Of a stretch of 64,000 nucleotides of DNA, positions 44,898-54,744 are shown in pieces (positions within the stretch are counted from its first letter, which is position 1; each line of letters opens with the position of its first letter). The DNA is taken from NCBI GenBank assembly GCA_001534745.1, contig CP013997.1:1364001-1428000 (forward strand), given 5' to 3'. The notes under the pieces were generated by a model. The model saw only the letters and a program-made list of their open reading frames with translations. It searched no databases and was not told the DNA's origin. The position numbers and the translations under genes are program-made. This DNA comes from Pseudomonas monteilii. Its GTDB lineage: Bacteria > Pseudomonadota > Gammaproteobacteria > Pseudomonadales > Pseudomonadaceae.

Positions 44898-46349
44898 ATG
44901 ACGTCTCCCCAGCTCGTTCACCGCGGCGGTCACGAAGGCGTGACCGGTTCCTGCCACCAGCTCTGGCTCGACGCCGAGCACAGCGTGCTCATCGACTGCG
45001 GCGCCTTCCAGGGTACGGATCACGCCGAGGACGAGCAGGAGAGGCTGGCCCTGGGCTTTCCCGTCGATGGGATCAAGGCGCTGATCGTGACCCATGTGCA
45101 CCTCGATCACGTGGGCCGCATCCCCAACCTGCTGGCGGCTGGCTTCGACGGGCCGATCCTGTGCAGCGAACCTTCGGCCCGCTTGCTGCCGATCGTGCTG
45201 GAGGACGCCTTTCGCCTGGCGATCAGCCGCGACCCCGAGGCCCTGGAGCGCTATCTGAACATCATCGAGCAGCGCATCATCGCGTTGCCCTATGGCAACT
45301 GGTTCACCTTGCACGGGACGCCGGCACAGGGCTGTCAGCTACGTCTGCAACCGGCCGGGCACGTGCTGGGGTCGGCTTATGTCGAGCTGCAACTCAACGA
45401 GGAAGGCTCGCACCAGCGGGTGGTGTTCAGCGGCGACCTGGGCGCTTCGTATTCGCCTCTCCTGCCGGACCTGGAAGCCCCCGAGCAGGCCGATCTGCTG
45501 ATCCTGGAGAGCACCTACGGCGACCGCTGCCACGAGGACCGTCGCCATCGCCGCGAGCGGCTGCAGGCGGTCATCGAACGCGCCCTGGCCGACCAGGGCA
45601 CGGTACTGATCCCGTCGTTCTGCATCGGCCGCACCCAGGACCTGCTCTACGAACTGGAAGCCATCCTGCACGAACGCTGCGCGGCGGCCGAGACCTCGGC
45701 TTCGACCCCGGGCACGGTGAGCTCGGCACCGGACATCGACTGGCCGGACATCCCGATCATCCTCGACTCACCCCTGGCCGGACGCTTCACCCAGGTCTAC
45801 AAGGAGTTGCGCGACTTCTGGGACGAACCGGCCCGTCAGCGGGTGGAGCAGGAAGGTCGCAAGCCGTTTTCGTTCAAGCAGCTGGTGATCGTGGACGACC
45901 ATGCCGAGCACGAGCGCATCGTCCGGCACCTGGCCGACACCGCGCGCCCGGCCATCGTCATCGCCGGTAACGGCATGTGCGCCGGTGGCCGGATCGTGCG
46001 CTACCTGAAGACCTTGCTGGGCGACCCGCGGCACAACGTGGTGTTCGTCGGGCATCAGGTCAAGGGCACGCCAGGGCATGACATCCAGACCCATGGCCCC
46101 GAGGGAGGTTATGTGATGCTGGAGGGTGAGCGCGTCGACATTCGGGCTGGCATCGACAGCGTCGGGGGGTACTCGGCCCATGCCGATCAGGCGGACCTGG
46201 TCGGCTGGGTGACGCGCATGGCGCAGTGGCCGACGGAAATCCGCCTGATCCATGGGGAACCCCATGCCAAGCAGTGCCTGGCCGACCTGTTGCACCGGCA
46301 TTACCAGGCGGCGGGCCGGCAGGCGAGGATCGAGATCCCTCACGGTTGA
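44898..46349 (+). CDS. MBL-fold beta-CASP metallo-hydrolase (RNA-processing type)
   Basis: 483 residues. Metallo-beta-lactamase motif 2 HVHLDHVGR near residue 70-78, then GHVLGSAYVEL (motif 3 region, about 155) and FSGDLG near 180, followed by the beta-CASP segment with LESTYGDR near 205, DSPLAGRFT near 290, and KGTPGHDIQTHG and GYSAHADQADL near 395-425. The order matches CPSF-73/YsnI-like exonucleases and bacterial RNase J relatives, so an RNA or nucleic acid substrate is likely. ATG at 44898 has AAGGAA 8 nt upstream. Converges with endA across a hairpin. Confidence 0.86.
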   Translation: MTSPQLVHRGGHEGVTGSCHQLWLDAEHSVLIDCGAFQGTDHAEDEQERLALGFPVDGIKALIVTHVHLDHVGRIPNLLAAGFDGPILCSEPSARLLPIVLEDAFRLAISRDPEALERYLNIIEQRIIALPYGNWFTLHGTPAQGCQLRLQPAGHVLGSAYVELQLNEEGSHQRVVFSGDLGASYSPLLPDLEAPEQADLLILESTYGDRCHEDRRHRRERLQAVIERALADQGTVLIPSFCIGRTQDLLYELEAILHERCAAAETSASTPGTVSSAPDIDWPDIPIILDSPLAGRFTQVYKELRDFWDEPARQRVEQEGRKPFSFKQLVIVDDHAEHERIVRHLADTARPAIVIAGNGMCAGGRIVRYLKTLLGDPRHNVVFVGHQVKGTPGHDIQTHGPEGGYVMLEGERVDIRAGIDSVGGYSAHADQADLVGWVTRMAQWPTEIRLIHGEPHAKQCLADLLHRHYQAAGRQARIEIPHG

Positions 46350-46357
46350 CCCAAGCA

Positions 46358-46378
46358 GGGGGCCAGGGTCGAGCCCCC
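46358..46378. terminator. Hairpin between convergent MBL and endA genes
   Basis: GGGGGC and GCCCCC arms with a 9-nt loop in the 55-bp gap between converging stops; no long T-run. Confidence 0.4.
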
Positions 46379-46404
46379 AAACCCTGCTCAGGTCACCGCT
46401 CGGC

Positions 46405-47370
46405 TCATTTGCAGTTGCCGGCCTTGCGGTAGCCAGCGGCCTGGGCCTGGGCCTCGGTGGTGAAGTGCATCAGGTTCTTCTCGGCCACCTTGCCATAGCT
46501 CGGGCAACCCGACGGCAGGTGATAGAGCAGGCTCTTGCGGTTGCCCTGGATGTCGCCCGAACCGGTAGGCGTCGCAGGCGCGCTGTCGGCCTTGGTCGGT
46601 CGCGCAGCAGGGGTCGAGGCCTCCACCAGGCCGTCGCCGACCGGCTTGTAGCCCAGGGTCCAGTGCCGCTCACCCGTGACGAAGGGGTTGGCATGGCCCA
46701 TGATTGCGGCGATGCGCTGGTCACGCTGCTTTTCCCAGGCACTGACCGGGTACTGCTTGTCCCAGGCCATCAGCAGTTGCTGCTGCTGGCGCGACATGTT
46801 CAGCTTGTAGCGATCGAACATGTAGAACGTGGTCCGTGCCACCAGCCCCTTGACCGCGTCGCGCGGTTCGGCCACGCGCTGCTGGAAGTCCACCTTGGTA
46901 GGGCACTGGCCATATTGCGGCGCGACGCCGGTGGCCATGCCGTAGTTGAAGTTGCTGCGGTCGCCATTCACTTCGCCGACGGCCGGGTACAGGTTGAACA
47001 GGTTGGCTTCCATGGCACGGAACACCGGGTCGGCATCCACGCAGTGGGCACGGCCGCCGTTCTGCCAGCACTGGCGCTGATGGCCGAAGGTCCAGGCCGG
47101 CACGATGTGTTCCCACTCGGTGCGTTCGGCACGGTTCTGCTGCTTGCGGGTCTGGTAGCCGCACGACTGCGCATCGACCCGGCCCCCGGACTTGCCGACC
47201 CAGGTCCATTTGCAGCCGCAGTACAGTTCACCGGTGGCGCTGGCGCCCTGGTCGAAGTAGACCTTCTGCTTGGCCACCACCTTGGCTTCGGCAAAGGTGG
47301 CCGGCGGCGCGGCGTAGGCATGGGTGACAAGGGAGAGGCACAGCGTCAGGGCGTACAGCAATCGGGTCAT
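46405..47370 (-). CDS. endA: Endonuclease I with C-terminal Ada-like domain
   Basis: 321 residues. A signal peptide (about 1-20, ending THAYA) targets the periplasm. The EndA/Dns core (about 21-235) has the beta-beta-alpha-metal motif [15 protein letters not shown] with catalytic His and four pairs of conserved cysteines (CGCKW, CGYQ, QCW, HCVD). It degrades double-stranded DNA non-specifically. After a Pro/Ala/Thr linker the last 50 residues ([19 protein letters not shown] then [18 protein letters not shown]) resemble the Ada metal-binding-type domain added to some extracellular nucleases. ATG at 47370 begins the signal peptide. Confidence 0.9.
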   Translation of the reverse strand: MTRLLYALTLCLSLVTHAYAAPPATFAEAKVVAKQKVYFDQGASATGELYCGCKWTWVGKSGGRVDAQSCGYQTRKQQNRAERTEWEHIVPAWTFGHQRQCWQNGGRAHCVDADPVFRAMEANLFNLYPAVGEVNGDRSNFNYGMATGVAPQYGQCPTKVDFQQRVAEPRDAVKGLVARTTFYMFDRYKLNMSRQQQQLLMAWDKQYPVSAWEKQRDQRIAAIMGHANPFVTGERHWTLGYKPVGDGLVEASTPAARPTKADSAPATPTGSGDIQGNRKSLLYHLPSGCPSYGKVAEKNLMHFTTEAQAQAAGYRKAGNCK

Positions 47371-47598
47371 GGTCACAGGCGAAGGCAATGAATGGAGCGC
47401 GGATTATACGCACAATCCGTTTCGCTCACGGCTGTCAGCGCAAGTGGAGGCGGGTGGCGGATTTTTCCCAGGTGCGCTGCAGCCAGGGCGTTGGTGCGCA
47501 GGCGACAGCCCGGCTGGCGCGTGTTGACAAAGCGCGCCCAACTCCGCTGCGCCGTCATGGTCTGAGCTGTTCGACGGTTCCAGTGATCAGGAGGATGC

Positions 47599-48789
47599 AT
47601 GAGTCGGTTCGAACAGGCAGGTCTGGAGGCACAAGGGCGCGACGTCACCCGCGCGGTTCAGGGTGGCAAGCGGGCGACGCGGTTGTCGTTCTTCATCGCC
47701 GGTTTCGCCCTGTCCTGCTGGGCGCCGCTGGTGCCTTTCGTGCAGACACGGATCGAGGCCGACGCAGCGACCCTGGGCAACATTCTGTTGTGCCTGGGGC
47801 TGGGCGCGGTGATCGGCATGCCGGCCTCGGGGGCCTGTTGTGCACGGGTAGGCGCCAAGCCGGTGATTCTGGCCGGCGCGCTGTGTCTGTTGCTGATCCT
47901 GCCGCTGCTTTCGGTGTTGTCCACGCCCATGGCCTTGGGCGTATGCCTGCTGGTGTTCGGCGCCGCGCTGGGCGCCATCGACGTGGCCGCCAACATTCAT
48001 GGCATGGCGGTGCAGGACGCCGCGGGCGTACCGTTGATGTCCGGGTTCCATGGCCTGTACAGCGTCGGCAGCCTGGTTGGCGCGGGCAGCATGGCCGCCT
48101 TGATCGCCAGTGGCGTGAGCCTGGGCGCCTCGACCTTGAGCGCTGCGGCGGTGGTGCTGGCCTGTCTTGTCGCGGCGGCATCGGGGTTCGTACGCACCCC
48201 TGCCAGCGAAGGCGGCATGTCGCTGGTCCTGCCCAGGGGCATCGTGCTGATGCTGGGCGTGCTGGTGCTGATCTGCTTTCTCAGCGAAGGCGCCATGCTG
48301 GACTGGGGGGCGGTGCTGTTGACTCAGGAGAAGGGCGTCGATGTCTCGCTCGCCGGGGTCGGCTACGCCGTGTTTGCCCTGGCCATGACGGTGATCCGGC
48401 TGGTGGGCGATCGACTGGTCGGGCGTTTCGGCGAGCTTCGAACGCTGGTGGTGGGGTTTGCCGGCACGGCCACGGGTGTGGCGATCACGGCCTTTTCCGG
48501 CAACCTGATCGGCGTGCTGCTGGGCCTGTTCGTCGCCGGCCTGGCAGTGGGGAACGTGGTGCCTGCGTTGTTCACCCTGGTGGGCCGCCAACAGATGATG
48601 CCCGTGCAGCCGGCGGTGGCTGCCGTCAGCATCTGCGGTTATCTCGGGGTGCTGCTCGGGCCTGCATTGATCGGCTATGTCGCCCACTGGACCGGCCTGG
48701 TCGAGGCGTTCTATGGCGTGGTGGCGCTGCTCCTGCTGGCCCTGTGCGGCGTGCCGTGGCTGCGCACGCTGGCCCTGTCGAAGCCGTGA
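47599..48789 (+). CDS. MFS transporter (YbjJ-like)
   Basis: 396 residues with 12 predicted hydrophobic helices from about residue 28. The motif-A-type loop after helix 2 reads GACCARVGAKPVI, and a conserved GFHGLYSVGSLVG segment near 150 plus AMLDWGAVLL near 235 are typical of the YbjJ/fucose-permease-like group. The substrate is unknown. The cytoplasmic N-terminal 27 residues are hydrophilic. ATG at 47599 has AGGAGG about 9 nt upstream. It converges on the NEL effector gene across a strong hairpin. Confidence 0.85.
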   Translation: MSRFEQAGLEAQGRDVTRAVQGGKRATRLSFFIAGFALSCWAPLVPFVQTRIEADAATLGNILLCLGLGAVIGMPASGACCARVGAKPVILAGALCLLLILPLLSVLSTPMALGVCLLVFGAALGAIDVAANIHGMAVQDAAGVPLMSGFHGLYSVGSLVGAGSMAALIASGVSLGASTLSAAAVVLACLVAAASGFVRTPASEGGMSLVLPRGIVLMLGVLVLICFLSEGAMLDWGAVLLTQEKGVDVSLAGVGYAVFALAMTVIRLVGDRLVGRFGELRTLVVGFAGTATGVAITAFSGNLIGVLLGLFVAGLAVGNVVPALFTLVGRQQMMPVQPAVAAVSICGYLGVLLGPALIGYVAHWTGLVEAFYGVVALLLLALCGVPWLRTLALSKP

Positions 48790-48794
48790 AGGCG

Positions 48795-48825
48795 CGGTGG
48801 ACCGTCCTGCCCTGACGGTCCACCG
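48795..48825. terminator. Bidirectional stem-loop between MFS and NEL genes
   Basis: A perfect 12-bp stem, CGGTGGACCGTC and GACGGTCCACCG around a 7-nt loop, sits in the 47-bp gap between the two converging stops. Confidence 0.6.
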
Positions 48826-48836
48826 GCCGATCCCGG

Positions 48837-51800
48837 TCACGGTGTGTACAGCTGGCCCAGCGTCTGGCTCAAGGTGCGATACAGCATCGTCTCATCGGCC
48901 ACGCGGGTCTCCAGCAACAGCTGGGCAGCGCGCTGGTAGATCGCGCTTTCCTGGGGAATGCGTCCGGAAACCAGGTTCACGCTCTGCACGACACCCGCCT
49001 GTCGCCAGGTCAGCCCTGGCACCGCCGGGAAGGCCTGCTCCAGCGCGGCGATGTAAGGTTCCGGCACAGGCGGGCCTTCGTAGCGGCCAGTACCGGCACC
49101 TGCCTCGCTGAGCTGGTCGAAGTACGCCGAAGCCCCTTCCCAGCGTTGACTGAACGCCACGAACTGCTGGGGGTACAGCCGACGCAACCAGGCTTGCCAG
49201 AAGCGCTGTGTCGCGGCCCATTCGGCCACCCGCTCGCCGGATGCCAGCTCCCGCACCGTATTGGCCAGGCGCTGAAGCGTCGGGTGGCTCAGCCGGGCCA
49301 GGTAGCCGAAGCTCATCTCCGCGGGCTGAGGTGGCAGGCGCAGCGGCTCACGCAATTGCAGGCGGGCGTACAGCGCCATTTCCAGCTCGTCGAGCAGATA
49401 GTTCGGCTCGCTCAGCGCCGCATCGTCCAGATCGTCCAAGGGATGCAGGGGCGGCGCGGCCTCCCGGCCCGCTGCATCCGTGGCATCCGCCAGCGCTCGC
49501 CGGCGGTTCAGGCGTGCCTGGTAGAGCGCGCCGACCTGTTCTTCGAGCAGCCGTTGTCGGTACAGGGCTCCGGCGCTGTCGATCGCGGTCTGCTCGTGGC
49601 TCGCGCCGGGCTGCGCGTGGCGGACCACCTCCCAGGTCGTGACCTCGGTCTCGATGTCCTGGAACAGGAGGCTGGCCTGGTCGACACAGGCCTGTCCGGC
49701 ATCGTGCAGCCGTTCGTTAATCTCCTGGTGCAGCTGCGCCAGCCCCCAGGCCGGTGTGGCGTCGGCCTGGGCGTCGGTGGACAGCACCTGCACCACGTGT
49801 GCCATGCGGGTCCGCAAGGCGGCCGGATTGTGCTGGTAGTCGCCTGTGTGCGACACCCGATCGAACAGCCCGTACAAGGGTTGCCAGTGGGCATCGGTCA
49901 GGGTGTGTGCCACGTGCTCGCGCAGCGGCTCCGGCCAGTCGGCATGCCAGTCGCCGAACGCCGGTGCCTCGGTCTGCGCTTCCAGCCCGGCGTCGTTCAG
50001 CAGGATCTGCGCCTGCTCGCTCCAGGGGTTGGGGCCCAGCGACACGAAGACATCAGGGTCGTGGGCGCGTATGGCTTCGGCGAAGGCCGTGTGCGCCAGC
50101 GGCGGCACATCGGTCAGACCATTGTGCCCCAGGTCCAGCGCGCGAAGCACCAGTGGCCGCTGATCCAGTAGACCGAGCAGGCCAGGCGGCCAGTCGACGA
50201 TGCCGGTGTGCTCCAGATCCAGTTGGCGCAGGCGTGTCCAGCCAGTCAGGTCTGGCGGCAGGTCGAGCGGGTTTTCGTACAGCGACAGGCGTATCAAGCG
50301 ATTGAGGCCGGCCAGTGCCTGACGGGTAGGCGGGTCGAGGGTGATCTGGTTTTGGCCCAGGTGCAGTTCCTCGAGCGCAGGCCATTGTTGCAGGGCCTGG
50401 AAATGGGCCGGACCGAACGCCAGCTCGTTGACATCGGCCAGCAGCACACGCAAGGCGGGCAATTGACCCAGGCGCTGCAGCGTGGTGAACGACAGGTCCG
50501 AGAGGGCATCGGTAAGCCCCAGGTTTCGCAGTGCCTGCAGGCGCAGGATGATCGACAGGTTGTGCTCGTCGTCGAGCGTCAGATTGTTCTCCGCCAGGTT
50601 CAGGCTCTCGAGGTTGTGCAGCTCACCTAGTCGCGCCGGCAGCAGCGTGAGAGAGTTGTCGCTCAGGTCGAGCACCCGGAGCTGGGGGAAGGCGTGCAGA
50701 AAATCGTTCAGGCGGGCCGTGGTCGCATCGCTCAGGCCGTTCAGCTCCAGGCTCCGCACCGACGGCAGCGGATCGGGCAGGATGGGCAAGGTATCGACGT
50801 AGCGCGCATTGATGTGCAGCTCGATGTGCTGCAATGAACCGGCTCCGTGGCTGGGCGACTCGCGTCGCCAGGCACGCCGGATGTGCTGGGCGACGCTGTC
50901 ACGTGCGGCCCGCTGTTCGGGCTGGCGTTCCGGCGTGACGCCTGCCTCGTCCGAGACCCAGGTCTGCAGGGCTTCGTCCAGGCGCTGGTATTCGCCTTGC
51001 AATCGCAGCATCAGCTGAGCGAAGGCGCCTGCCTGGGGCCCGGCTTCCCATCGCAGAAGCGTTCTCAGCACGCTGCGATCGAGGCCAGGGGCTGGCGGAA
51101 ATACCTGATCGAATAGCTCGTCGCCGGTCTGCCAGTTGTGCGCGCCGCGGCCGCTGAGCGCATAGCCGATCCCCTGAGTCCCTGGCCACCTGCCGGGCAG
51201 GCGGTACCAGGGGCGGACCTGTGCCATGCCCAGGTCCAGTGCGCTGCGCTCGCGGTCGAGGGCCACCTGATCGAACAACTGGTCACGCAGTGCCTCCGTG
51301 TCGTGGATCTGCAGGGCCAGGGCTTCGCGCTCGCTGTCTGGCAGGGCACACAGCAGCGCCTGGAAGACAGTGGTCGGGCTGCTCAGGGCGTTGCCCTGCT
51401 CGTCGAGCGGTTGGTACTGCGTGTCGAGCCGCAGGAGGGTCTTGGTCGGGCCAGAGGAGGGAGCCGTCGCCGCGACGACCTGCTCGCCTTGCATCACCCG
51501 CAGGTGAACGGTCGCGCGCCAGCCGGGCAGGCGCTGGAGCGCCGCAATGATCAGCGTGTCGCGATCGGACGACACGGCGGCCAGGTGAAAGTCCCTCAGC
51601 GCCCGGTTCAACCGACCTTCGCGCAGGTACAGACGCGCCGCTTCGGCCATGGCCAAGGGTACGCGCTGGGTGCCCTGCAGGCGCACCACGTCGGCCGGTG
51701 TCGCCTGCGCCAGAAGGTCGTGACGCGCACGCCGGGTCAGGCCAGGAAACACCCGCGCCAGTGGGCCTTCCTCGGCGCGCGGCAGGGGGGCGGGCAGACG

Positions 51801-53663
51801 TGCGCCGAACGCTTCGAGGCTGTCGAGCAGCAGGGCAGGCAGGGGTTGATGATCGACGACGGCCTGGCGCAGGCTTTCCACGGAGTAACCACTGCACCGC
51901 AGGGCATTCAACCGAGCCGAGGTCGTCAGGTCGGCGGGCGATGGTGCGACCCTGTTCAGCAGTCGGGTGGCGTCCCAGCCCAGCGGACGTTCGTGCTGCA
52001 GCAGCCAGTACCCCTCGAGGTGCTGGCGTAGCGCAGGTTGGTGGCCGCGCCCGTTCAAGGGGATCAGGCGCCAACTTCCGTCAGGAGCGGGCTTGATCGC
52101 ACAGGGGTGGCCGTCGAGGTCGATCCATTGCCTGCCTTGCCACTGAACGGGCATCTGCGACAGCGCAGGCGCCTGTCGTGGCCAACCGCCTGGGCGCGTG
52201 AACGGCTCCAGGCTGCCATGCCAGAGTCTGGCCGACGAGGCTTCGCCGATCGGGATCCAGTCATGCAGCACACCCAGGGGTTCGACATAGGTCGCCGCAG
52301 CGCCCAGGGCCGCCATCTGCGCCAGGTTCTCGAAGACGTCGAACAGGTGCGACAGCGCTGCGTCGACATCACGATCGTTGGCTGCCTCGATCCCCTCGAG
52401 GAACTCATCGACCAGCTGTGCGCCGCCGACCACCAGCATCGTTTCGCCCAGCCCGGGCACCAGCAGCGCAGCCAGGTTCAGCACCGTCAGCCCAATGCCC
52501 AGCCAGCGCTCGATCAGCGCCCACTGGGCGTCGGCGTCGCGCTGGGCCACTGGCACCGCGATGCGGGTCGCGTCCAGGATCATGCCTTCCACCTGGGTGC
52601 GCGCCCTGGCCTCGAAGCAATCCCTAGGCCAGGGCGTCAGGTGCATCGGCAAGCGTGCGTTCTTGTCCAGCGTGGCCTGGTAGACAGCGGTCGGCGCGGG
52701 AAACAGCCGTTTCATCCAGCCGATGCGTTGGCCGGGTTCCAGCACCGGTGGGTGCGCGTAGACCTGATCGAAGGGGTAATACGGATACAGCGTCGCCTGC
52801 AGGCGCTCGGCGAAACGGGCCCGTTCGACGTGCAGCACGTAGCGGCTGAAGAACTCGCGCTCTTGAGGTTGCCACATCAGGCGCGTCAATGCCTTGGCGG
52901 CTGCCTGGAGGGAGGCATACTGGCGCAGTTGCAGGCGTGGATGGCCGGGCAGGTAGAGCAGGCAGGGTTCGACGCTCCCTTTGGGCTCCAGCGAAATCAG
53001 CAAGGGGCCGCGCAACGAGATTCCGGCCAGCGTCAGGCGGTTGCAACACAGCGCGCGCTGCGTGCCATCCGCCTGTGGCACGCTGGAAGCGCCTGCCAGC
53101 AGGGCTTCTGCCAGGGCCGTGGCAGGTTCGTCCAGGCGCTGCTGCAGGGTCGCCAGTGCGACTTCGGCGGCGAACGCGGTGTGGTCCTGTTGGCGCAGCA
53201 GGGCGCGAAAGGCATCGTTATCGACGATGCCCGTCAGATGGTCCTTATAGCGTTGGCCCAAGTCCAGGTTGCGCAGGCCCAGAACGAAGCGACGGGTATC
53301 GAGTGTCAGGGGCTCGCTGGTCTGCGCGCTTGCATAGAGCGTGAGACGTGCATCCGCCTCGACATTCTGCAGGGCCGTTTCGAGCCAGGAGCTGGCGTAC
53401 TTCCGCTCATGATGCCAGACCCGGCCGATGTCCACGGCCGGTAGCGTCGCCGCGGGAAACCAGCGTGCGAGCGCCTCCTGCAACAAGGGGCGACAGAAGG
53501 CATCGATGTCTTGCAACGATCGCAGCGCGGTCGCAACCGCCCGGGTCGCCCGGTGGCTGGCGATGATGCGCTCGCGCAGTCGATGACGTTGGGCAGGCGT
53601 GGCCGATTGCAGCCAGGTGGGAACGCGCTGCTCGATGAGCGCAAGGTGCGAGGTACTCCCCAT
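48837..53663 (-). CDS. Giant leucine-rich-repeat NEL-type E3 ubiquitin ligase-like effector
   Basis: 1608 residues, no signal peptide. Layout: N-terminal helical region (about 1-380) like the dermonecrotic-toxin/DUF6543 segment of large Pseudomonas proteins; a hydrophobic stretch (about 387-410, GLTVLNLAALLVPGLG); a large region of unknown fold (about 430-940); eight to nine leucine-rich repeats (about 965-1186, e.g. LRVLDLSDNSLTLLP, LEELHLGQNQITLDP); and a C-terminal NEL domain (about 1190-1500) with C1326-V-D1328 in DAGQACVDQASLLF. CxD is the catalytic motif of IpaH/SspH ubiquitin ligases. Such enzymes ubiquitinate host proteins after injection. The start has AAGGAG 8 nt upstream. It stands alone with no chaperone or secretion gene nearby; the delivery route is unknown. 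Confidence 0.85.
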   Translation of the reverse strand: MGSTSHLALIEQRVPTWLQSATPAQRHRLRERIIASHRATRAVATALRSLQDIDAFCRPLLQEALARWFPAATLPAVDIGRVWHHERKYASSWLETALQNVEADARLTLYASAQTSEPLTLDTRRFVLGLRNLDLGQRYKDHLTGIVDNDAFRALLRQQDHTAFAAEVALATLQQRLDEPATALAEALLAGASSVPQADGTQRALCCNRLTLAGISLRGPLLISLEPKGSVEPCLLYLPGHPRLQLRQYASLQAAAKALTRLMWQPQEREFFSRYVLHVERARFAERLQATLYPYYPFDQVYAHPPVLEPGQRIGWMKRLFPAPTAVYQATLDKNARLPMHLTPWPRDCFEARARTQVEGMILDATRIAVPVAQRDADAQWALIERWLGIGLTVLNLAALLVPGLGETMLVVGGAQLVDEFLEGIEAANDRDVDAALSHLFDVFENLAQMAALGAAATYVEPLGVLHDWIPIGEASSARLWHGSLEPFTRPGGWPRQAPALSQMPVQWQGRQWIDLDGHPCAIKPAPDGSWRLIPLNGRGHQPALRQHLEGYWLLQHERPLGWDATRLLNRVAPSPADLTTSARLNALRCSGYSVESLRQAVVDHQPLPALLLDSLEAFGARLPAPLPRAEEGPLARVFPGLTRRARHDLLAQATPADVVRLQGTQRVPLAMAEAARLYLREGRLNRALRDFHLAAVSSDRDTLIIAALQRLPGWRATVHLRVMQGEQVVAATAPSSGPTKTLLRLDTQYQPLDEQGNALSSPTTVFQALLCALPDSEREALALQIHDTEALRDQLFDQVALDRERSALDLGMAQVRPWYRLPGRWPGTQGIGYALSGRGAHNWQTGDELFDQVFPPAPGLDRSVLRTLLRWEAGPQAGAFAQLMLRLQGEYQRLDEALQTWVSDEAGVTPERQPEQRAARDSVAQHIRRAWRRESPSHGAGSLQHIELHINARYVDTLPILPDPLPSVRSLELNGLSDATTARLNDFLHAFPQLRVLDLSDNSLTLLPARLGELHNLESLNLAENNLTLDDEHNLSIILRLQALRNLGLTDALSDLSFTTLQRLGQLPALRVLLADVNELAFGPAHFQALQQWPALEELHLGQNQITLDPPTRQALAGLNRLIRLSLYENPLDLPPDLTGWTRLRQLDLEHTGIVDWPPGLLGLLDQRPLVLRALDLGHNGLTDVPPLAHTAFAEAIRAHDPDVFVSLGPNPWSEQAQILLNDAGLEAQTEAPAFGDWHADWPEPLREHVAHTLTDAHWQPLYGLFDRVSHTGDYQHNPAALRTRMAHVVQVLSTDAQADATPAWGLAQLHQEINERLHDAGQACVDQASLLFQDIETEVTTWEVVRHAQPGASHEQTAIDSAGALYRQRLLEEQVGALYQARLNRRRALADATDAAGREAAPPLHPLDDLDDAALSEPNYLLDELEMALYARLQLREPLRLPPQPAEMSFGYLARLSHPTLQRLANTVRELASGERVAEWAATQRFWQAWLRRLYPQQFVAFSQRWEGASAYFDQLSEAGAGTGRYEGPPVPEPYIAALEQAFPAVPGLTWRQAGVVQSVNLVSGRIPQESAIYQRAAQLLLETRVADETMLYRTLSQTLGQLYTP

Positions 53664-53745
53664 GTCGGATGCTCCTTGAAAAAGAAGCGTCGAGCCTAAG
53701 GGGCAGGGTGCGCATGAGCGGACGACGTATCTACCACGTCGGCCA

Positions 53746-53765
53746 GGGCCGGCAAGAGCCGGCCC
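53746..53765 (-). terminator. Hairpin after folD
   Basis: GGGCCGGC-AAGA-GCCGGCCC, an 8-bp perfect stem just beyond the folD stop on the minus strand; no T-run. Confidence 0.4.
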
Positions 53766-53777
53766 GGCTCGGGAACG

Positions 53778-54632
53778 TCAGGCGTGCAGCGTTTCGGCCG
53801 CGTACAGCGTGTTTTCCAGCAGGCACGCGCGGGTCATCGGGCCGACACCGCCTGGGACCGGGGTGATCCAGCCGGCGCGCGGCAGGGCCGTGTCGTAGAC
53901 CACGTCGCCCACCAGGCGGCCATCGGCCTGGCGGTTGATGCCCACGTCGATGACGATGGCGCCTTCCTTGATCCATTCACCCTTGACCAGGCCCGGCTTG
54001 CCGGCGGCCACGACCACCAGGTCGGCACGGCCGACGTGCCCTGCCAGATCCTGGGTGAAGCGGTGCGCGACCGTCACGGTGCAGCCGGCCAGCAGCAGCT
54101 CCATGGCCATGGGACGACCCACGATGTTCGACGCCCCGACCACCACGGCGTCCATGCCGTACAGGTTCTGGCCGGTGCTTTCCAGCAGCGTCATGATGCC
54201 CTTGGGCGTGCAGGGGCGCAGCAGTGGGATGCGTTGCGCCAGGCGGCCGACGTTGTAAGGGTGGAAGCCATCCACGTCCTTGTCCGGGCGAATCCGCTCG
54301 AGCAGCAGGGAGGCGTCCAGGTGTTCGGGCAGCGGCAATTGCAGAAGAATGCCGTCGACCTCCGGATCATCGTTCAGGCGATCGATGAGATCGGTCAGCG
54401 TCTGCTGGGTGGTGGCGCTCGGCAGATCGTAGGCTTGCGAGAGAAAGCCCACTTCCTCGCAATCCTTGCGCTTGTGCGAGACATAGACTTGCGAGGCGGG
54501 GTCGGAACCGACCAGGATCACTGCCAGGCCCGGTACGCGCAGGCCTTGTTGGCGACGCTCTTCGACACGGAGGGCGATCTGCTGGCGCAAGCTGGCGGCG
54601 ATCGCCTTGCCATCGATTAGGTGTGCAGTCAT
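53778..54632 (-). CDS. folD: Bifunctional methylenetetrahydrofolate dehydrogenase/cyclohydrolase
   Basis: 284 residues. FolD interconverts 5,10-methylene-THF, methenyl-THF and 10-formyl-THF. Signatures: [14 protein letters not shown] near 50-63 with the catalytic lysine, [11 protein letters not shown] near 95, PCTPKGIM near 140, the NADP-binding [11 protein letters not shown] near 163-173, and [18 protein letters not shown] near 260-277. ATG at 54632 gives the standard length; the longer frame to 54740 extends into the promoter gap. It is divergent from the tRNA cluster. Confidence 0.96.
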   Translation of the reverse strand: MTAHLIDGKAIAASLRQQIALRVEERRQQGLRVPGLAVILVGSDPASQVYVSHKRKDCEEVGFLSQAYDLPSATTQQTLTDLIDRLNDDPEVDGILLQLPLPEHLDASLLLERIRPDKDVDGFHPYNVGRLAQRIPLLRPCTPKGIMTLLESTGQNLYGMDAVVVGASNIVGRPMAMELLLAGCTVTVAHRFTQDLAGHVGRADLVVVAAGKPGLVKGEWIKEGAIVIDVGINRQADGRLVGDVVYDTALPRAGWITPVPGGVGPMTRACLLENTLYAAETLHA

Positions 54633-54744
54633 AGACGGGTGATTAACCATCGAGAAAGGAACATGAAAGAATGCGCATTCTCGCATGCCCAAGCCCGAGG
54701 GCAAAGGCAGATGGTCGTGCAAATCCCCTAAGCCCTTCAAACGG

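Noticed and set aside
47388..48815. 475-codon frame overlapping the MFS gene in another plus-strand frame
   Set aside because: Arg/Gly-rich composition and no hydrophobic helices; the MFS frame has 12 helices and a good ribosome-binding site.
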